DNA of 64,000 nt from Filosporella fistucella. Its lineage: Eukaryota; Ascomycota; Leotiomycetes; Helotiales. The first letter of the stretch is position 1; the number at the start of each line of letters is the position of its first letter. Below the pieces are notes generated by a model. The model did not search any database. It had not been told where the DNA came from and was given only the letters and a program-made list of their open reading frames with translations. Made by a program: the position numbers and the translations under genes. Location: positions 620,001 through 684,000 of the forward strand of contig JAQJZZ010000004.1 in the NCBI GenBank assembly GCA_030077755.1. Reading direction: 5' to 3'. This document shows, piece by piece, positions 22,817 to 34,310 of the stretch.

Positions 22817-23196
22817 ATGATGGACTTCTTGATTCGCTTCAAAGCTGCTTCACTAGGACTACTCGTGGTATCATGTGAAAAGCACAAATGCTCTCAGATT
22901 TGGCATGGAAGAAGACAGGACTTCAACATCCAGGGGAAAGTGTATTTCAATGCCTGTCTAGATATGGAGACGTGAGTAACACTGCTCAAGCCAGCCCTCA
23001 AAGTACGAAGCTCAAATGAACACAATGTTTCCTCCAAAATAGCAGAATTGAAGACATCCTCCGAAGGCAGGATAACTCACAGAGCTGTCAATCAGTCTTT
23101 TGGAGTCACGGCTGTAGTTTCAGTGGAAATTCTCCTATCAAATATGTTTCGTTTTGCGGAATTCAAAACCCGAGCCGTCAACCAAAGTTTATCTAG
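22817..23196 (+). CDS. small secreted six-cysteine protein (effector-like candidate)
   Basis: Exons 22817-22971 and 23043-23196 give 102 residues, phase kept across a 71-bp intron (GTGAGT donor, AATAG acceptor). Two ATGs are adjacent (22817 and 22820). The N-terminus MMDFLIRFKAASLGLLVVSC is a short basic-then-hydrophobic stretch compatible with a signal peptide. The mature part has six cysteines (one may be at the cleavage site) in SCEKHKC, FNACLDM, SQSCQSVFWSHGC and KYVSFCG, a number suited to three disulphides. The acceptor is a TAGCAG tandem, so one Arg can be included or skipped (T-R-I-E-D or T-I-E-D). No family is recognised. Small, cysteine-rich and intron-containing genes like this are often effectors or antimicrobial peptides, but that is inference. 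Confidence 0.58.
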
Positions 23197-23341
23197 GTAC
23201 CTTTATTCCGGTCTCAGTCTGACTGGACTTCTGCTGGATGCATGGCAACTTATCCTTAGAAGCCAAAATCAGTCATCACAGATATCATGTGCCATTAGGA
23301 GAATCGATATTATCGTGCCGAGGTGCCATAAAGATTCAGAT

Positions 23342-25936
23342 TCAACCTGCCAGAAACCCCTCCCAGTCATTGGAGATTCCACTCGTCCAGTCCAGTAGCT
23401 CCGGTTCATTTCCAATTTCAGCCACGTGATTTTGAAGCAAGTTGCTCGCCTTTTCCAATATCTCACTACCAGCAGTCAGTGTTCGAAACGCTTCAGCGAC
23501 TCGCTCAGTCTTCCCGGCAATTCGAACAACATGAAGTCCCATATATGGCAATTGTGAGTCGCTCTGCATATACTTTGGACCAATTGCAGCTTTTAGCTCA
23601 CAATCAAAAGCCCTATTCAACTTCCTCAAGTAGCTTAAACTTGATTGGTGCAGTCGAATATAATTAAATTTCATGTTTGGAAGTTCCGAGTTCAAAAAGC
23701 CCCTGAGAGCTTCCATAAATTGATTGATTGTAAGGCGCTTTGATTCTTTCCATTTAAGAGGTAGAGCTTTGTTCTGTGGATCTAACAAAAGGTTTGCGAT
23801 TCTGGCTTGCTTGGGGAGAGGACAATCATCTGGAAATGCCCTTTCTAGCACAGATGAACATCCGAGACAGCGAGGATCGTTTGTGTGAGAAGCGGGCTCG
23901 GGAAGCGTTCTATCGGTGGCGAAGTTTCTTTGAAGATAGGAGAGGATCGAATCTATCTGTTTGAGACACTCTGCCATAGTATTTGGAGGTGCAGCCAAAA
24001 ATATTCCTTGCTCAGCATGCAGGGATATCAGTCGATCCATTTGAGGCCATGAAGATACCGGAGGCTTCTTACATTTCAGGACGTTGTACACGTGGGCTGG
24101 GTATACTCCACTTCCCCAAGTATTGCACAGATCCAATCCAAGAAGTTTCATTACGGTGACTATTCGCAAAGAAATGATTCCGCACAGAACTGGATTTCGT
24201 CTAAGCAAGTAGAACTTCTCTGTCTCGGGTAGGACTTTATTCATAGAGCCGTAGACACGAGCTTTACAGACAAATATTGGGTCTTCGTAGATAATACTGG
24301 AAATTTGGCTCATGAGGGAGGCCATAACGTTATCGTTTTGGACCGACCAAGTACCACAGCGGTCTATATCCTTGGAGACTTCGATTTGGCTTTTCAAAAT
24401 TGATGAAGCGCGCTGGCTAATTTCCTTGAGGTCATAGAATGGAAGATGAAGAAATTGTCGGAATAGGTGCTGAATGTCCAGCAACACAGTTGTGGCGAAG
24501 CACAGCCAGACTGGAATCTCTCCTGTTTCAACCATTTGTACTAAGCCTCGAGTGAGCTCATCTGTGGCGAAAAGCTTGATTTTGTCTCTTTCGAGATAGA
24601 CAAATTCTCCCAAAAGCTCAGACATGACGAAAACGTCTTCTAGCAACTTCTTTCCTTGAGACATCTCCGAGAGCGGAGTATGTAAATTGTATTCGCCGAA
24701 CCCACCTCGGGGTAGGAATACAATCATTCCCGGCCTGAGAATGTTCACATAAGCTTTCAAAATTGTGAAAGCATGAGAGTAAAATCTGTCCGCATTCTCA
24801 TAAGTCATGTCGTAATCACCTTGCCCGACCTGTTTAGCAACTACCTTAGGCATTGCCTCCAGGGTGTTTCCGTAATTCAATAATTCCGGGTAGAGTTTCA
24901 CGAGGTCATCTTGCAAGCGAATTGCCAGCTCGAATGCAGTGTTTGTAACCGCTGAAGCGTAAAGTATGTCAATGGAATGACCATCTTCGCGCGTCCCGGA
25001 GATGTGGTCCATCCACACTTTCTTAACGTGTTTCCTCAAGTCGTCCAAATCCAGGAACAAGCAGAACAAAGCAAATGATTTTTCGTCTTCCTTGCTTTGC
25101 ATATCTTCGAGAGCTTCGATGTCGTACACAAACTGTTTGGAATTGCCCTTTTGAGTGGGTGACTCACTAAGAATAGTCTCACCTGGCTCCGTCACTTCCA
25201 GAAGGAAAAACAGGGTTTCTAGTTCCTCGGCGGATTCCAATTCTTGAGAAAGTTTCTTCGCAGTATCCGCAAAACTTGGCTGCAACACCATGATCACTTC
25301 CTCCATGAGGGAGATGAAGCGACTGTGCCCAGAGTTTGATGCTTGAGCCTCCGCATCCTGTGCTGCCCTTTCGCATTGCCTTGCATGTTTTCTCCTAATA
25401 TCTACTGCACGTAGACCTGCCTGAAGAATGTGTGTTGGGACGGTCGAAGACTTTGATGTCACGATTGTTCGTGCAAAATCCTTCATCTGCTTCCAACCTA
25501 TCAACCGCTCCGATTTTGCCCTATCCGGCGTACGAGCTTGACTGCTTCCTGGAAATCATTAGAGATTGTACTCAGCCAAAGACATGGTGATAATGCCAGT
25601 CTGACAATTGCTAGAGTGATTTGAAAATAGAATACTTGAAATCGTGACCAAGCTTTCCTCTATCCAATGCCAGTAATGGCAATTGAGGAACACAATATCC
25701 TAGGTCGAGACTACTTACCACTTGACGTGCTGGCATCTAACCTTGCCAACTTTTTCAATTTGTCCTTCGAACGCGAGAGCTTACAAGTCAGTGCTGCCAC
25801 TATCCCCGTTCCCACTCCATCACCACTTCCTTCGATAGGTCCACATCTCCTGCTAGTCTCGAAAAGCCCACTCGACGAAGGTGGAAATATCGTTTTTGTA
25901 CCTCTTATGCGTCCCTTCAAGAAGTCTGGGAGTCAT
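23342..25936 (-). pseudogene. DUF6604-like large protein with a one-base frameshift near its start
   Basis: Exons 25936-25719 and 25548-23342, joined by GTAAGT...CCAG (170 bp), would give about 807 residues if one base is discounted. The N-terminus HKRYKNDISTFVEWA matches the opening of fungal DUF6604 proteins (RYK.D...F..WL..T...CG) and breaks at the A-run 25862-25865 (T-run on the coding strand). The frame from the ATG hits TAG after three more codons, while the +1 frame continues FETSRRCGPIEGSG and splices in phase to the long exon. Phase across the intron is right only if one base is extra. The long exon contains FALFCLFLDLDDLRKHVKKV and AFELAIRLQDDL, typical of the family, then an alpha-helical C-terminal half. 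Function is unknown. It may be a real pseudogene or a consensus error. Confidence 0.78.
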
Positions 25937-26562
25937 GGCGATGGGTTCCTCGGGTCCCGAGCTGTCTTCGGCCACTGACGGCATTGCAAGAATTTGTTTT
26001 GATTATTCGGATGATAGTTGTTGTTGCTTACCGGGTGTAGGATAATTCGATGAACAATAATATACGCTGAGTTTCATGCTTCTCATAAGTAAATAGAACA
26101 TAAGACTGCAACTGTCGAAAAAGCGACATTCCAAGAGGAATGATGTTCACATATCCTTTCGATTTGAGGGAAGTTCCTTCCTTGTATCGGCCGACTGCAC
26201 GCAAACACCCTGTTTGCTCTAACCTGAGAGAGTCCACGTGCTGAAGCATTATCACATGACAGATTCAGTGATCTGTGCAAAGCCCGCGTTGCGAACACAA
26301 GCATCCCAACTGACTTGCAGCTATTGTAATAGAGATTTGAATTTGAACTTTGAGATGGAAGTTTCATATTTGGGAAAGTACTACCGACTTATTGATGGCT
26401 CTTCCAAAATCACGTATCTGGAGGGGGAGTATGAACCCGACATTTAAACCTATTCCTCCCCCTGTTATCAGCACATTTGGAAATCGATGTTGAAGGCGCG
26501 TATGCTTATATTCAGCGATAGACGATGCTAAATCTTCTGCGTAACTCAAATCTCAAATACCT
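25937..26562. other. intergenic
   Basis: No gene supported. Frames at 26083-26367 (minus) and 26238-26447 (plus) overlap without motifs. The region is the 5' side of the DUF6604 gene and the 3' side of the dehydrogenase gene. Confidence 0.4.
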
Positions 26563-27540
26563 CTACAGCTCGTGGCCTTCTAGCTCTTTCTCGGTCCATT
26601 CATACAGCTTTTTTGCCAATTCATCACTTTGAGCCTGTTTGCTAGCCTTTCCAATGACCCCAATTGGCTCGTAATACGCTCCGTTCTCCAAGCCTTTCGC
26701 AGTGCCCGCCCATAGCTGGTTCTTCGCACCTTCCACCACGGAGACAGAAGTCAATGGCACCACGACAGTTCGCAAGAAAGTGATCATCCAACTTCCTCCG
26801 TTTGAACTGAAGAGTCCTGTCTAGTTTCATTGGATTAGTATATAGATCTGAGTATGAGTAGTTGTCAGGGAGTAGCTTACTTTGATATCACCAGGGTATA
26901 CCGAGACAGAGGTGATTTGAGGTACATACATCGCCAGAGCATGAGCATAGATAGCATTCGCCAATTTGATATGGCAATACTTGTCTGTTGGAGATATATG
27001 CTCAGCAGTACCCTTCATGCTTTCCAGCAAGAGATCCTTCTTCCCGAATCTATGTCCAGCCGAGCTAAGGCTTATCGTGCGAACATCTGCACCAGGAAGG
27101 GCTGTTGTCTTAAGCAACAGAGGTTTCAAAAGTTTGAAGAGAAGAGCATGACCCATATGATTTGTGCCGAATTGCCGCTCATACCCATCATCGGTGGTGA
27201 TATGAGGACCGCCCATGATACCAGCGTTCATGTAGAAGAGGTCCAGACGAGTAACGGAACTCAAAAACACCCGCGCAGCTTCCTTGACGGACTTGAAGGA
27301 GGATAAGTCAAGAGGGAGGAAATGTACCCGAAAATTTGGTGAAGTTTTTTGAATTTGTGAGACAATTGCGTTTCCTGAGTCGGCGCTTCGTGCTGCTACC
27401 CATATCTCAGATGGGTTATGCTTGGCAAGGTCCAATGCCGTTTGCCTTCCAAGACCGAGATTGCCACCTGTGATGAGGATTACTTTGCCAACCAAGGACG
27501 GTATATCTTTGGTTGGGTTGAAGGATACGCCCTTGGCCAT
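26563..27540 (-). CDS. short-chain dehydrogenase/reductase
   Basis: Exons 27540-26881 and 26820-26563 give 305 residues; the 60-bp intron (GTAAGC...CTAG) is in phase. The Rossmann signature TGGNLGLG is at residues 24-31, NAG at 105-107, catalytic Ser in SLSSAGH (about 160) and YCHIK (Y188, K192). It is a classical SDR of the WW-domain-oxidoreductase/retinol-dehydrogenase-like fungal group, which uses NAD(P)(H) on alcohol or ketone substrates. The frame is open 50 codons upstream of 27540 but that stretch is AT-rich leader; MAKGVSFNP is the natural start. A palindromic TTTATATAAA lies at 27706-27715, about 170 bases upstream. No secondary-metabolite cluster is evident, so the substrate is unknown. 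Confidence 0.92.
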
Positions 27541-28450
27541 CGTGGGAACCGGATGCAAGAAGGGAGGAGATAAGATGCAGCACTCCTGGAATGATGAAGA
27601 TTGCAGAAAAATAAGAAAATTCAATAGAGTGCTTTCAAAAGATAAGAATATCAAGATATTATCAGTTGAGGTGGACTGAGAATTAATCAAAACTGCACCT
27701 TGAAATTTATATAAATCATACCCTTTTCTTGGTACGGAGTAGGTAAATCAGTGTTCCCGGAGCCGCCCCCTGATTCGCAAGCGAGACGAATGATCATACT
27801 TGAAATCCGATTGCATTATCTCCATCTCTAGTAATTTTGTTGCCAAGACATTTTCTTGGAGTTCACCAATCAAGGTTCGATTTCTGCGAGCCCGCCAATC
27901 AGGTAGATATGTACAGAAATCTACTCGTATTATCTCCGTTCGATACACTCCTGCCTGAATCGATACTTAGCAGCCAATATGGCCTGAGATTGATATTCAA
28001 CATCTAGTATAACTCATAGTGTTAGAATGGGTCAACTTTCCATTGTAGAGTACATGACCAGAAGGATCCTCTGCGAGGTTGTCTTACAAATACTGAAGTA
28101 GTCAAAAAATTGGGAATGGAGGGTAAGAATATGTTTCCTTAGACTTTCGAAACTTTATACTGTAAAGAGAACCACAAATAGGATGTATAAATATAGGGGT
28201 CTTCTGGTGGTCTGCTGTGGTGTAGAATGCATTGGAGTGTGAGCTGCCTACAGGTCTCAGAAGCCAAAAGCTGGATATATATACATAGTAAGTGCCTCAG
28301 GCACAAGGCACCTAGAAAAGTCAGAATCCTTTTACAATACCCAACTTCGTTCAAGAGTTTTGCTACTCGTCACTTGTACTATGGGTTTAGAAATAATGTA
28401 CGGATTTATTCGATTCTCTCTATTAGTCAATCCTTGAAAGCCAATCAAGC
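27541..28450. other. intergenic
   Basis: Promoter of the dehydrogenase gene followed by about 700 bases in which no exon is recognised. Confidence 0.4.
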
Positions 28451-30330
28451 TTATTCCCTCTCCACCCACATCCCGTAGTTCCGTAGCGGGTTGTAATAGA
28501 AAGGCCAGTCCAAGTTCAGTAGATCTTCCTCTGCTATCTCTCCACTTTCAGTCCTTTTTGGCGCTTTCGAACGTTCATATCCATTTAACCAGACTTGTTT
28601 AGCATCCTCCCCTCTGAACGATTCATCGGTCAGCTTTTGAACACTCTTTAAGACCATGATATCTTCTTCATCCAATCCCTCTGCGTTCCCATAACCAAGA
28701 ATGCGTGACGTCCAAATGTTCTTTGATTTCGGATTTTGGTCAGTGCTTGGTAGTCGGCGATAGAAAGCGCCCACCGTAGGAGGACTTTCCAAACCACTAT
28801 GGCTTTCATGCCAGACATCGATATCACATGTGTGAAGGCGAGGTTGCGCTTTGAATATGTCCTCTCCCAAAGAACATATCGGGTTATCGCCTTGATCGGG
28901 GAAACGGAATCGGGCAATTCCTAAGCTTCCACAGTGAATGTCAAGATACAACTCTTGAATTGATGAAGGTAGAGCTGCGATAAATTCCATGATATGCTAT
29001 TAGCTGTTCAGATAAATTGTCAGAACTCATAGGATTGCATAAGCTTACAGGTGCATATTTGTCAAATCTCATAAAACCGTCATCGTCAAAAATGCCACAT
29101 GTGTTTAATATATCTCCGACACGCAGGAATTTGAGATTTTTCCACGGCTGAAAGCATCGTCCAAAGTCCTCGCTGAAGTGAGCAGTATTACCTTCCACGG
29201 AGAAGCTCTCGATCTTCGCGGTAGCCGAGTTTGCTGTGAGAGCGGACAGAAATTCGTTCCATGTCATTGAGGAGCCTTTTGTGCTCACATGTTGCGTTTG
29301 AGTCAAAGCCAAATGTTTCAACTGTCGTGGGAGCGAACATGCCTGGAGTACGAAATCCAACCCTTCTCTTTCCCAGGGAGCTTCAAAATCTTCATTTCCT
29401 GGGATTGCAAGGGATTCGAGAGAATCTTTGTGCCTCTGGATAAATTGAAGCAGATGATTCTCCAGCTCTTTCGTATCGTGTTGATAATACCCTCCGGTCC
29501 TTAAGTCGAGCCCGAAATGTCGAATCTTTTTCAGCTTCGCTTCCATGAACTCCGGCAGACACTTGTATTCTTGAACGAGCTCGTTTTGGATAAAAGGTTC
29601 CATGTCATCGGGACATCCCGTTTCTTGCAGTGAAATTTCAAGATTCTCCATTTCCGGACAAGTAGCTTCAACAACTTTCAAGAGAAATACAGGCTGATCG
29701 GTAAAGAGATGAGTTTGCATATCAGGAATCCCCCTTTTGTAAGGTATTACCCATTTCAGCTTTCGTAGGGCCGTGGGGGCATTTTTCCAAATGTGAAGTG
29801 TAGGATCGAGATTGATAATTGTGAGATCAGTGAGCTGATGATAGGACGAGAGATTCATGATGACTTGCAATGCGAGACCGTTTTGGTTGAAGAACGCCCT
29901 CGAAAGGTTTTTCATATTCGTTGCGGCAGCTACAAGGTCCTCTGGTTGTGTATCAAACCGTGTGATATCGAGGTTATCTCTATTATATGCCTCATGGTTG
30001 GTGAAGGTGCGAACAAAAGAACCCAAACTTGGATTGCTAGGGCTGTATCAGCTTTGCTCGTAGATAGGGAAAGAATTTTTACTTGATAATAGATTGCATG
30101 CAGGTGAATTGTCGTTCATTACTCTCTATCGCTTCCTGGCACTCATTATTCCAGAGGTTGACAACTCGGAAGTCAATATCGCGATATAGCGTCGCGGTAG
30201 CGGCTTCCCAAAACGACCAACAGGTGAGACTACAATTGAAAAGGGAACCATAGTCATATTCCAGTCGATCGATTATCTTAAAAAGAATTTCCTTAGGAAG
30301 CTTAGAAATAGAGATCTTGCTGGTGACCAT
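28451..30330 (-). CDS. F-box protein
   Basis: Exons 30330-30083, 30042-29049 (or 30036-29049) and 28996-28451 give 595 (or 593) residues. Residues about 8-50, ISKLPKEILFKIIDRLEYDY followed by SLFNCSLTCWSFWEAA, form an F-box, which recruits targets to SCF ubiquitin ligase through Skp1. The rest is a leucine-rich, helix-rich fungal C-terminal region with repeats such as LRKLKWVIPY, MENLEISLQE and QLKHLALTQTQH that fit LRR-like substrate binding. The first intron is very short: 40 bp with the first AG, 46 bp with the next (CCCTAG), both in frame. The second intron is 52 bp (GTAAGC...CTAATAG). The target is unknown. Confidence 0.87.
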
Positions 30331-32096
30331 ATTGTAGATTGTTGTGTGTACATGGTTTTAAGGGGATGTAAGATCTTACTTATTTGAATCCTCGACCTGT
30401 GCCGTACTGTCAGCTGATCTTGGTGTAACCCTCGGAATATTTTGGGTGTTATGCTGCCTGAAGCGATCCCTGTTCAACGGATTGAAGCCTATAACTCAGG
30501 GGGTTAGATACTGTGCTTACGACCCTGATATTGTAAGTCTGTGCGCTATACGTTCGTGGACTTTTCTTTGGGCTCTTAACTTTTTACATCAAATAAGTAT
30601 AAGTCGATAGCCACAAACATAAGAATCCGTTTTTGAGGTATATAGCTCACACGAAGGTGGTACTCAAAAGTACCCCGCTATTGCCCCACTACCTCACTAC
30701 AATTTTACATTCTGCACTTGTTATATTTCACTTTCGACCAGCTCTAACAAAAAGTTATAAGTCACAAACTCATCTTTACTCAATACATTTATTTATTTGA
30801 ACTCCTTTGCTAGAAGAATTAAACTCTTCCTCTCAAAAGTTCAACTCATCCCGCGCTCCCTCCGTCCCTTCCTCATCCATACCAATCCATGAGTATACAA
30901 ACCCTCTCTACATCTCTATTCTCTTTCTTCTTCAACTACGGAACTTCATCGCAGTGTTCGCAGCTGGGTTCCTAGCTGCTGCGAGTTCGACTTACCGCTA
31001 CTGCTCCTGCCCATGAATCCAAAGTCTGTGTGGTTCGGGGAAGAGATTTGAGGGCTGTTCTAGGTGAGCAGTGCTTGTGGAATCTGCCCTAGGTGAAATC
31101 CTTGACTAGATATACCAACTATTGTCAACAATCCTCCCGACTGCCATCAAACCACCTTTCATCCCATCTTTCTGCACAAAGGAAAATCACAAAAAACACA
31201 AATCCAATCATCAAACCTCTAGACATCCCAAGCAGCTGTACACGCCTAAATTTCGGTATCCGACATCTCCTCCCTATGAACAACAACCCACGGGGTCAAC
31301 GGTGTGTTGATTCGGCATGGAAGAACGTCAGGCCGAGCTTATATAGGTGTTGTAAAGTCTGCAGAAGAGGGAAGGAGCAAGAGAAGGGTCAAAGTCGAAG
31401 TTCTGGGTGCGAGGAGGGGGTGAATAGGTTAAGGTGAATGAAGCGAAATTTGGTGATTGGAAAGGTGAATCTTGTAAACAAATGAATTGAATCAATAAAC
31501 TAGAAAAGGCAAAGCGACATTCTTGCAACAATTTCACTTTATCAAAATCTTGAAAAATAGAAATTTACTTCTAAATCCCCCTAAAAAGCTATGTTGCCAA
31601 AATACTTTAATTTTTCAAGCAGATTTTGTAATTTTAAATAAAACTAAAATCTCTAAACAATTATAAGAGAATAAAATAAGAAAATAAGAAATAAATAAGA
31701 TAAGGGCTTTGGAAATAATATAGTTTTTAAAGATAAGAAGGAGATTTAAAGGAAAGGGGAAGGATATTACATTTCAAAAGATTGATAATAAGATAAAGAG
31801 TTTATAAATATTTAGTTCTTTTTCACCAAATAGAAATTCCGAGTAGTAAGGGTACTTCATGTATATACATAAAGGATGAAAGGAAACGGGAGTTTTCGTT
31901 CAAACGGGTCTTTCAACCCCTAAAGGAAACATCTCCTACATGTATAGAGTGCAGAAGCATCTAGTACTTTGCCACCAAACACAACGTCAAATCCGACTTG
32001 GAAGAATCAACATCACAACAATCACCCTATCTCATACATTCAAAAACTCATGGTCCATTATTCCTACAAAAGTCATATTCTACATCTACCCCCAAT
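30331..32096. other. gene-poor stretch with AT-rich core
   Basis: No supported gene. A strongly AT-rich block lies at about 31540-31860, much lower in GC than its flanks, possibly mutated repeat DNA. A tRNA-like string near 30488-30560 was considered and rejected. Short open frames near 30807 and 31093 are not supported. Confidence 0.45.
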
Positions 32097-34310
32097 CTAC
32101 CCCTCCTTGCCATCCTCTCCCTCCTCCTCTTTCTTCTCCTCAAGCACCATCTCCGCCACCCTCTCTCCTCTCCCCTCCCCATTCCTCACACTCCACCTAT
32201 ACTTCCCACCCAGCACCAAATCCTTCGCCACAATCTCCCTCGTACGTCCGAGACTCTCGATATCCGATATCCTCTGCAAGGTAGCCTCCAGATGCTCATC
32301 AAATCCTTCTTCGCCGCATATATTTCTGAAGGCTCGTTGCATGGGTACACTATCTGCTCTGACATAAGCTTTGGAGGTGATGGTGAAGAGATTGATGTGG
32401 TCGTATGATTTGATGAAGTCGGCACGTGTCATTATTTGACGCGCTTTGTGCAGGGGGATCTGGGGAATGATGTGCGAGCCATCGTCGGGGCGGTAGGTGT
32501 GCTTGAGGTCTTTTTCGGCGGCTACAAGGGCTTGGGCTAGGACCATTGCTGCGGACTGTTATACGTTAGTCATCTCTTTACTGCCAAGGTAGAGGAGGAG
32601 GGGTAAGTATGGAGAGGAGTAGGGGAAGAAGGGAGAAGAGCTTACAGCATATTTCTGCTGATCCATAACATCATCATCCATCTCCATTCCCAATATCCAA
32701 CACTGATTTAAAAACCACCTTCGTTCTGTATCGATGATCTCCTCGCACGTCTCCAACATATCTTCGCTTTTCGCAACTCTATTCAGGAACGTAAGTCGGC
32801 CTCCCACGCGCTCATATACTTCTGATAAAATATCCGAAGAAGGAGTTTCCTTGAAGTATTTCTGCCGATACTTAGCTAACGCCGCCAATGCCTTTCCCTT
32901 CGGCAGATCCGTCACAGATGTAACTTCCATACGTGTAGCTAATTGTTTCATCTTCTCATAAACCCAGTAATCGTCACTATTGAATACCATAGTAACCAGA
33001 TTTGCAGCAGCCCATTGTTCTGCGCGCTGCTGCAGTAATTCCAGCAAGTCGCGTCCATCTTCATCTTCTCGTAGTAAATGTACTGCGTTTATGATGATAA
33101 TCAGTGGTCTGCCTACTATCTTTCTTCTTCTCAACGCCACTTTTTCCAGCTTGTTGAAAGCGCGCTCGATATCTAGTAATGCGGTTGTATCTCTCGGTCC
33201 TCGCTCAGAGAAATAGGATCCGATGTAATCTTCATGAAACTCAAAATCGAGAGCTTTGCCAAGACGAACACGGAAGATCTCGAGATCAGCGTGTGCTTCG
33301 AACATAGCGCAACCTTCTCCATTGATCTTATGCATAGCATCTAACAGCATGCTACTCTTTCCCGTTCCCTTCTCTCCGATCAGTAAATGATAGTGGCCCT
33401 TATCCTCTCCGTTAACAATGCGATCGATTTTTTCTTGCTCATCCCTGACGACCCAATGCTCATCTGTTGGCTTTCCGGCATGACTGGATGCTATCGAATT
33501 CGGAATCTGTTTCCCGATCGCAGCGAGTTCTAATACCGGATCACCGGGTTTGAAAGCCCCTTCCATTTTGTGGAGGACGAGCCATTTGTAGAATTTATGA
33601 TAAAGGTAACCGCCCATACCGAAACCAGTACCTAGCACGAGGATGGAGGCAAACGCTGTTGCTGCGGCTTCCAGCATTTTGGTGGAGAGGGGAGCATCAT
33701 CTTGATATTGGAAACGCCGATATGATTTTTGCTTTGCGTTCGTTGACTCTTTCTCGTTATCTTATGCCTGTTAGCTGTGTTTCGTGACATCCTGATACCT
33801 CAAAATAAAAGTGAATGGCAATAAATGATCCGACGTGTATCAGGTGACGTCGAATCATGTGATTAAATCACGTGTACATCTACAGCCTGATGTCTCAACA
33901 CATTGGATCTGGTAGGCCAAGCTGTGCAACACAACCGCCACAAGCAGCTGAGACGATGGCAGCCGTTATGGCTCTCTTCCTTTCCCCGCCTTCTAGAACA
34001 CCTTATTTCCTACAGACAGCGCATATTCTGGGGTGCATAACCTGAGACGCGACCTCGTGGCCACGGCTCAAAAATATAAGGAAAATCTTATATGCAGGTA
34101 TACTGATACCGGCAATAGGAGCAACGCATAACGAAGGGTTTAGATCTGCTTACGCAATTCTCCGGATTCATCAGCTGGGGGATCGGAGGGAGGGATAGTG
34201 GTTAGATGGCGATGAGTGAGAAGGGAACATTGGAGGCGTGGTGGGTGAACGCGACGAATTTGAGAGTAAGGGTTGCGGTAGAGGAGCCGCGACTGGAGGA
34301 CCAGCCTCAT
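32097..34310 (-). CDS. putative mitochondrial membrane-anchored P-loop (AAA-type) ATPase
   Basis: Core exons 33760-32646 and 32555-32097 (90-bp intron, GTAAGC...ACAG) are firm. They contain a hydrophobic segment (FASILVLGTGFGMGGYLYHK), Walker A GEKGTGKSS and a following hydrophobic strand PLIIIINAVHLL in the Walker B position, where Asn replaces the usual Asp. The tail is helical. A 5' exon at 34310-34154 is proposed: MRLVLQSRLLYRNPYSQIRR is an Arg-rich, acid-free presequence and its GTAAGC donor joins in phase to 33760 through a 393-bp intron, giving 576 residues. If that exon is wrong, translation would start at 33677 (496 residues). The protein is probably in the mitochondrial inner membrane. 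The family is conserved but I cannot name its role. Confidence 0.78.

Noticed and set aside
30488..30560. tRNA-like string (AACTCAGGGGGTTAGA resembling an A box)
   Set aside because: No acceptable B box (GTTCGTGGAC has the invariant A replaced) and the arms do not pair into a cloverleaf by eye.
31540..31860. AT-rich block as a centromere or RIP-mutated element
   Set aside because: Only about 300 bases long, with no recognisable element to measure mutation against; reported only as AT-rich DNA.
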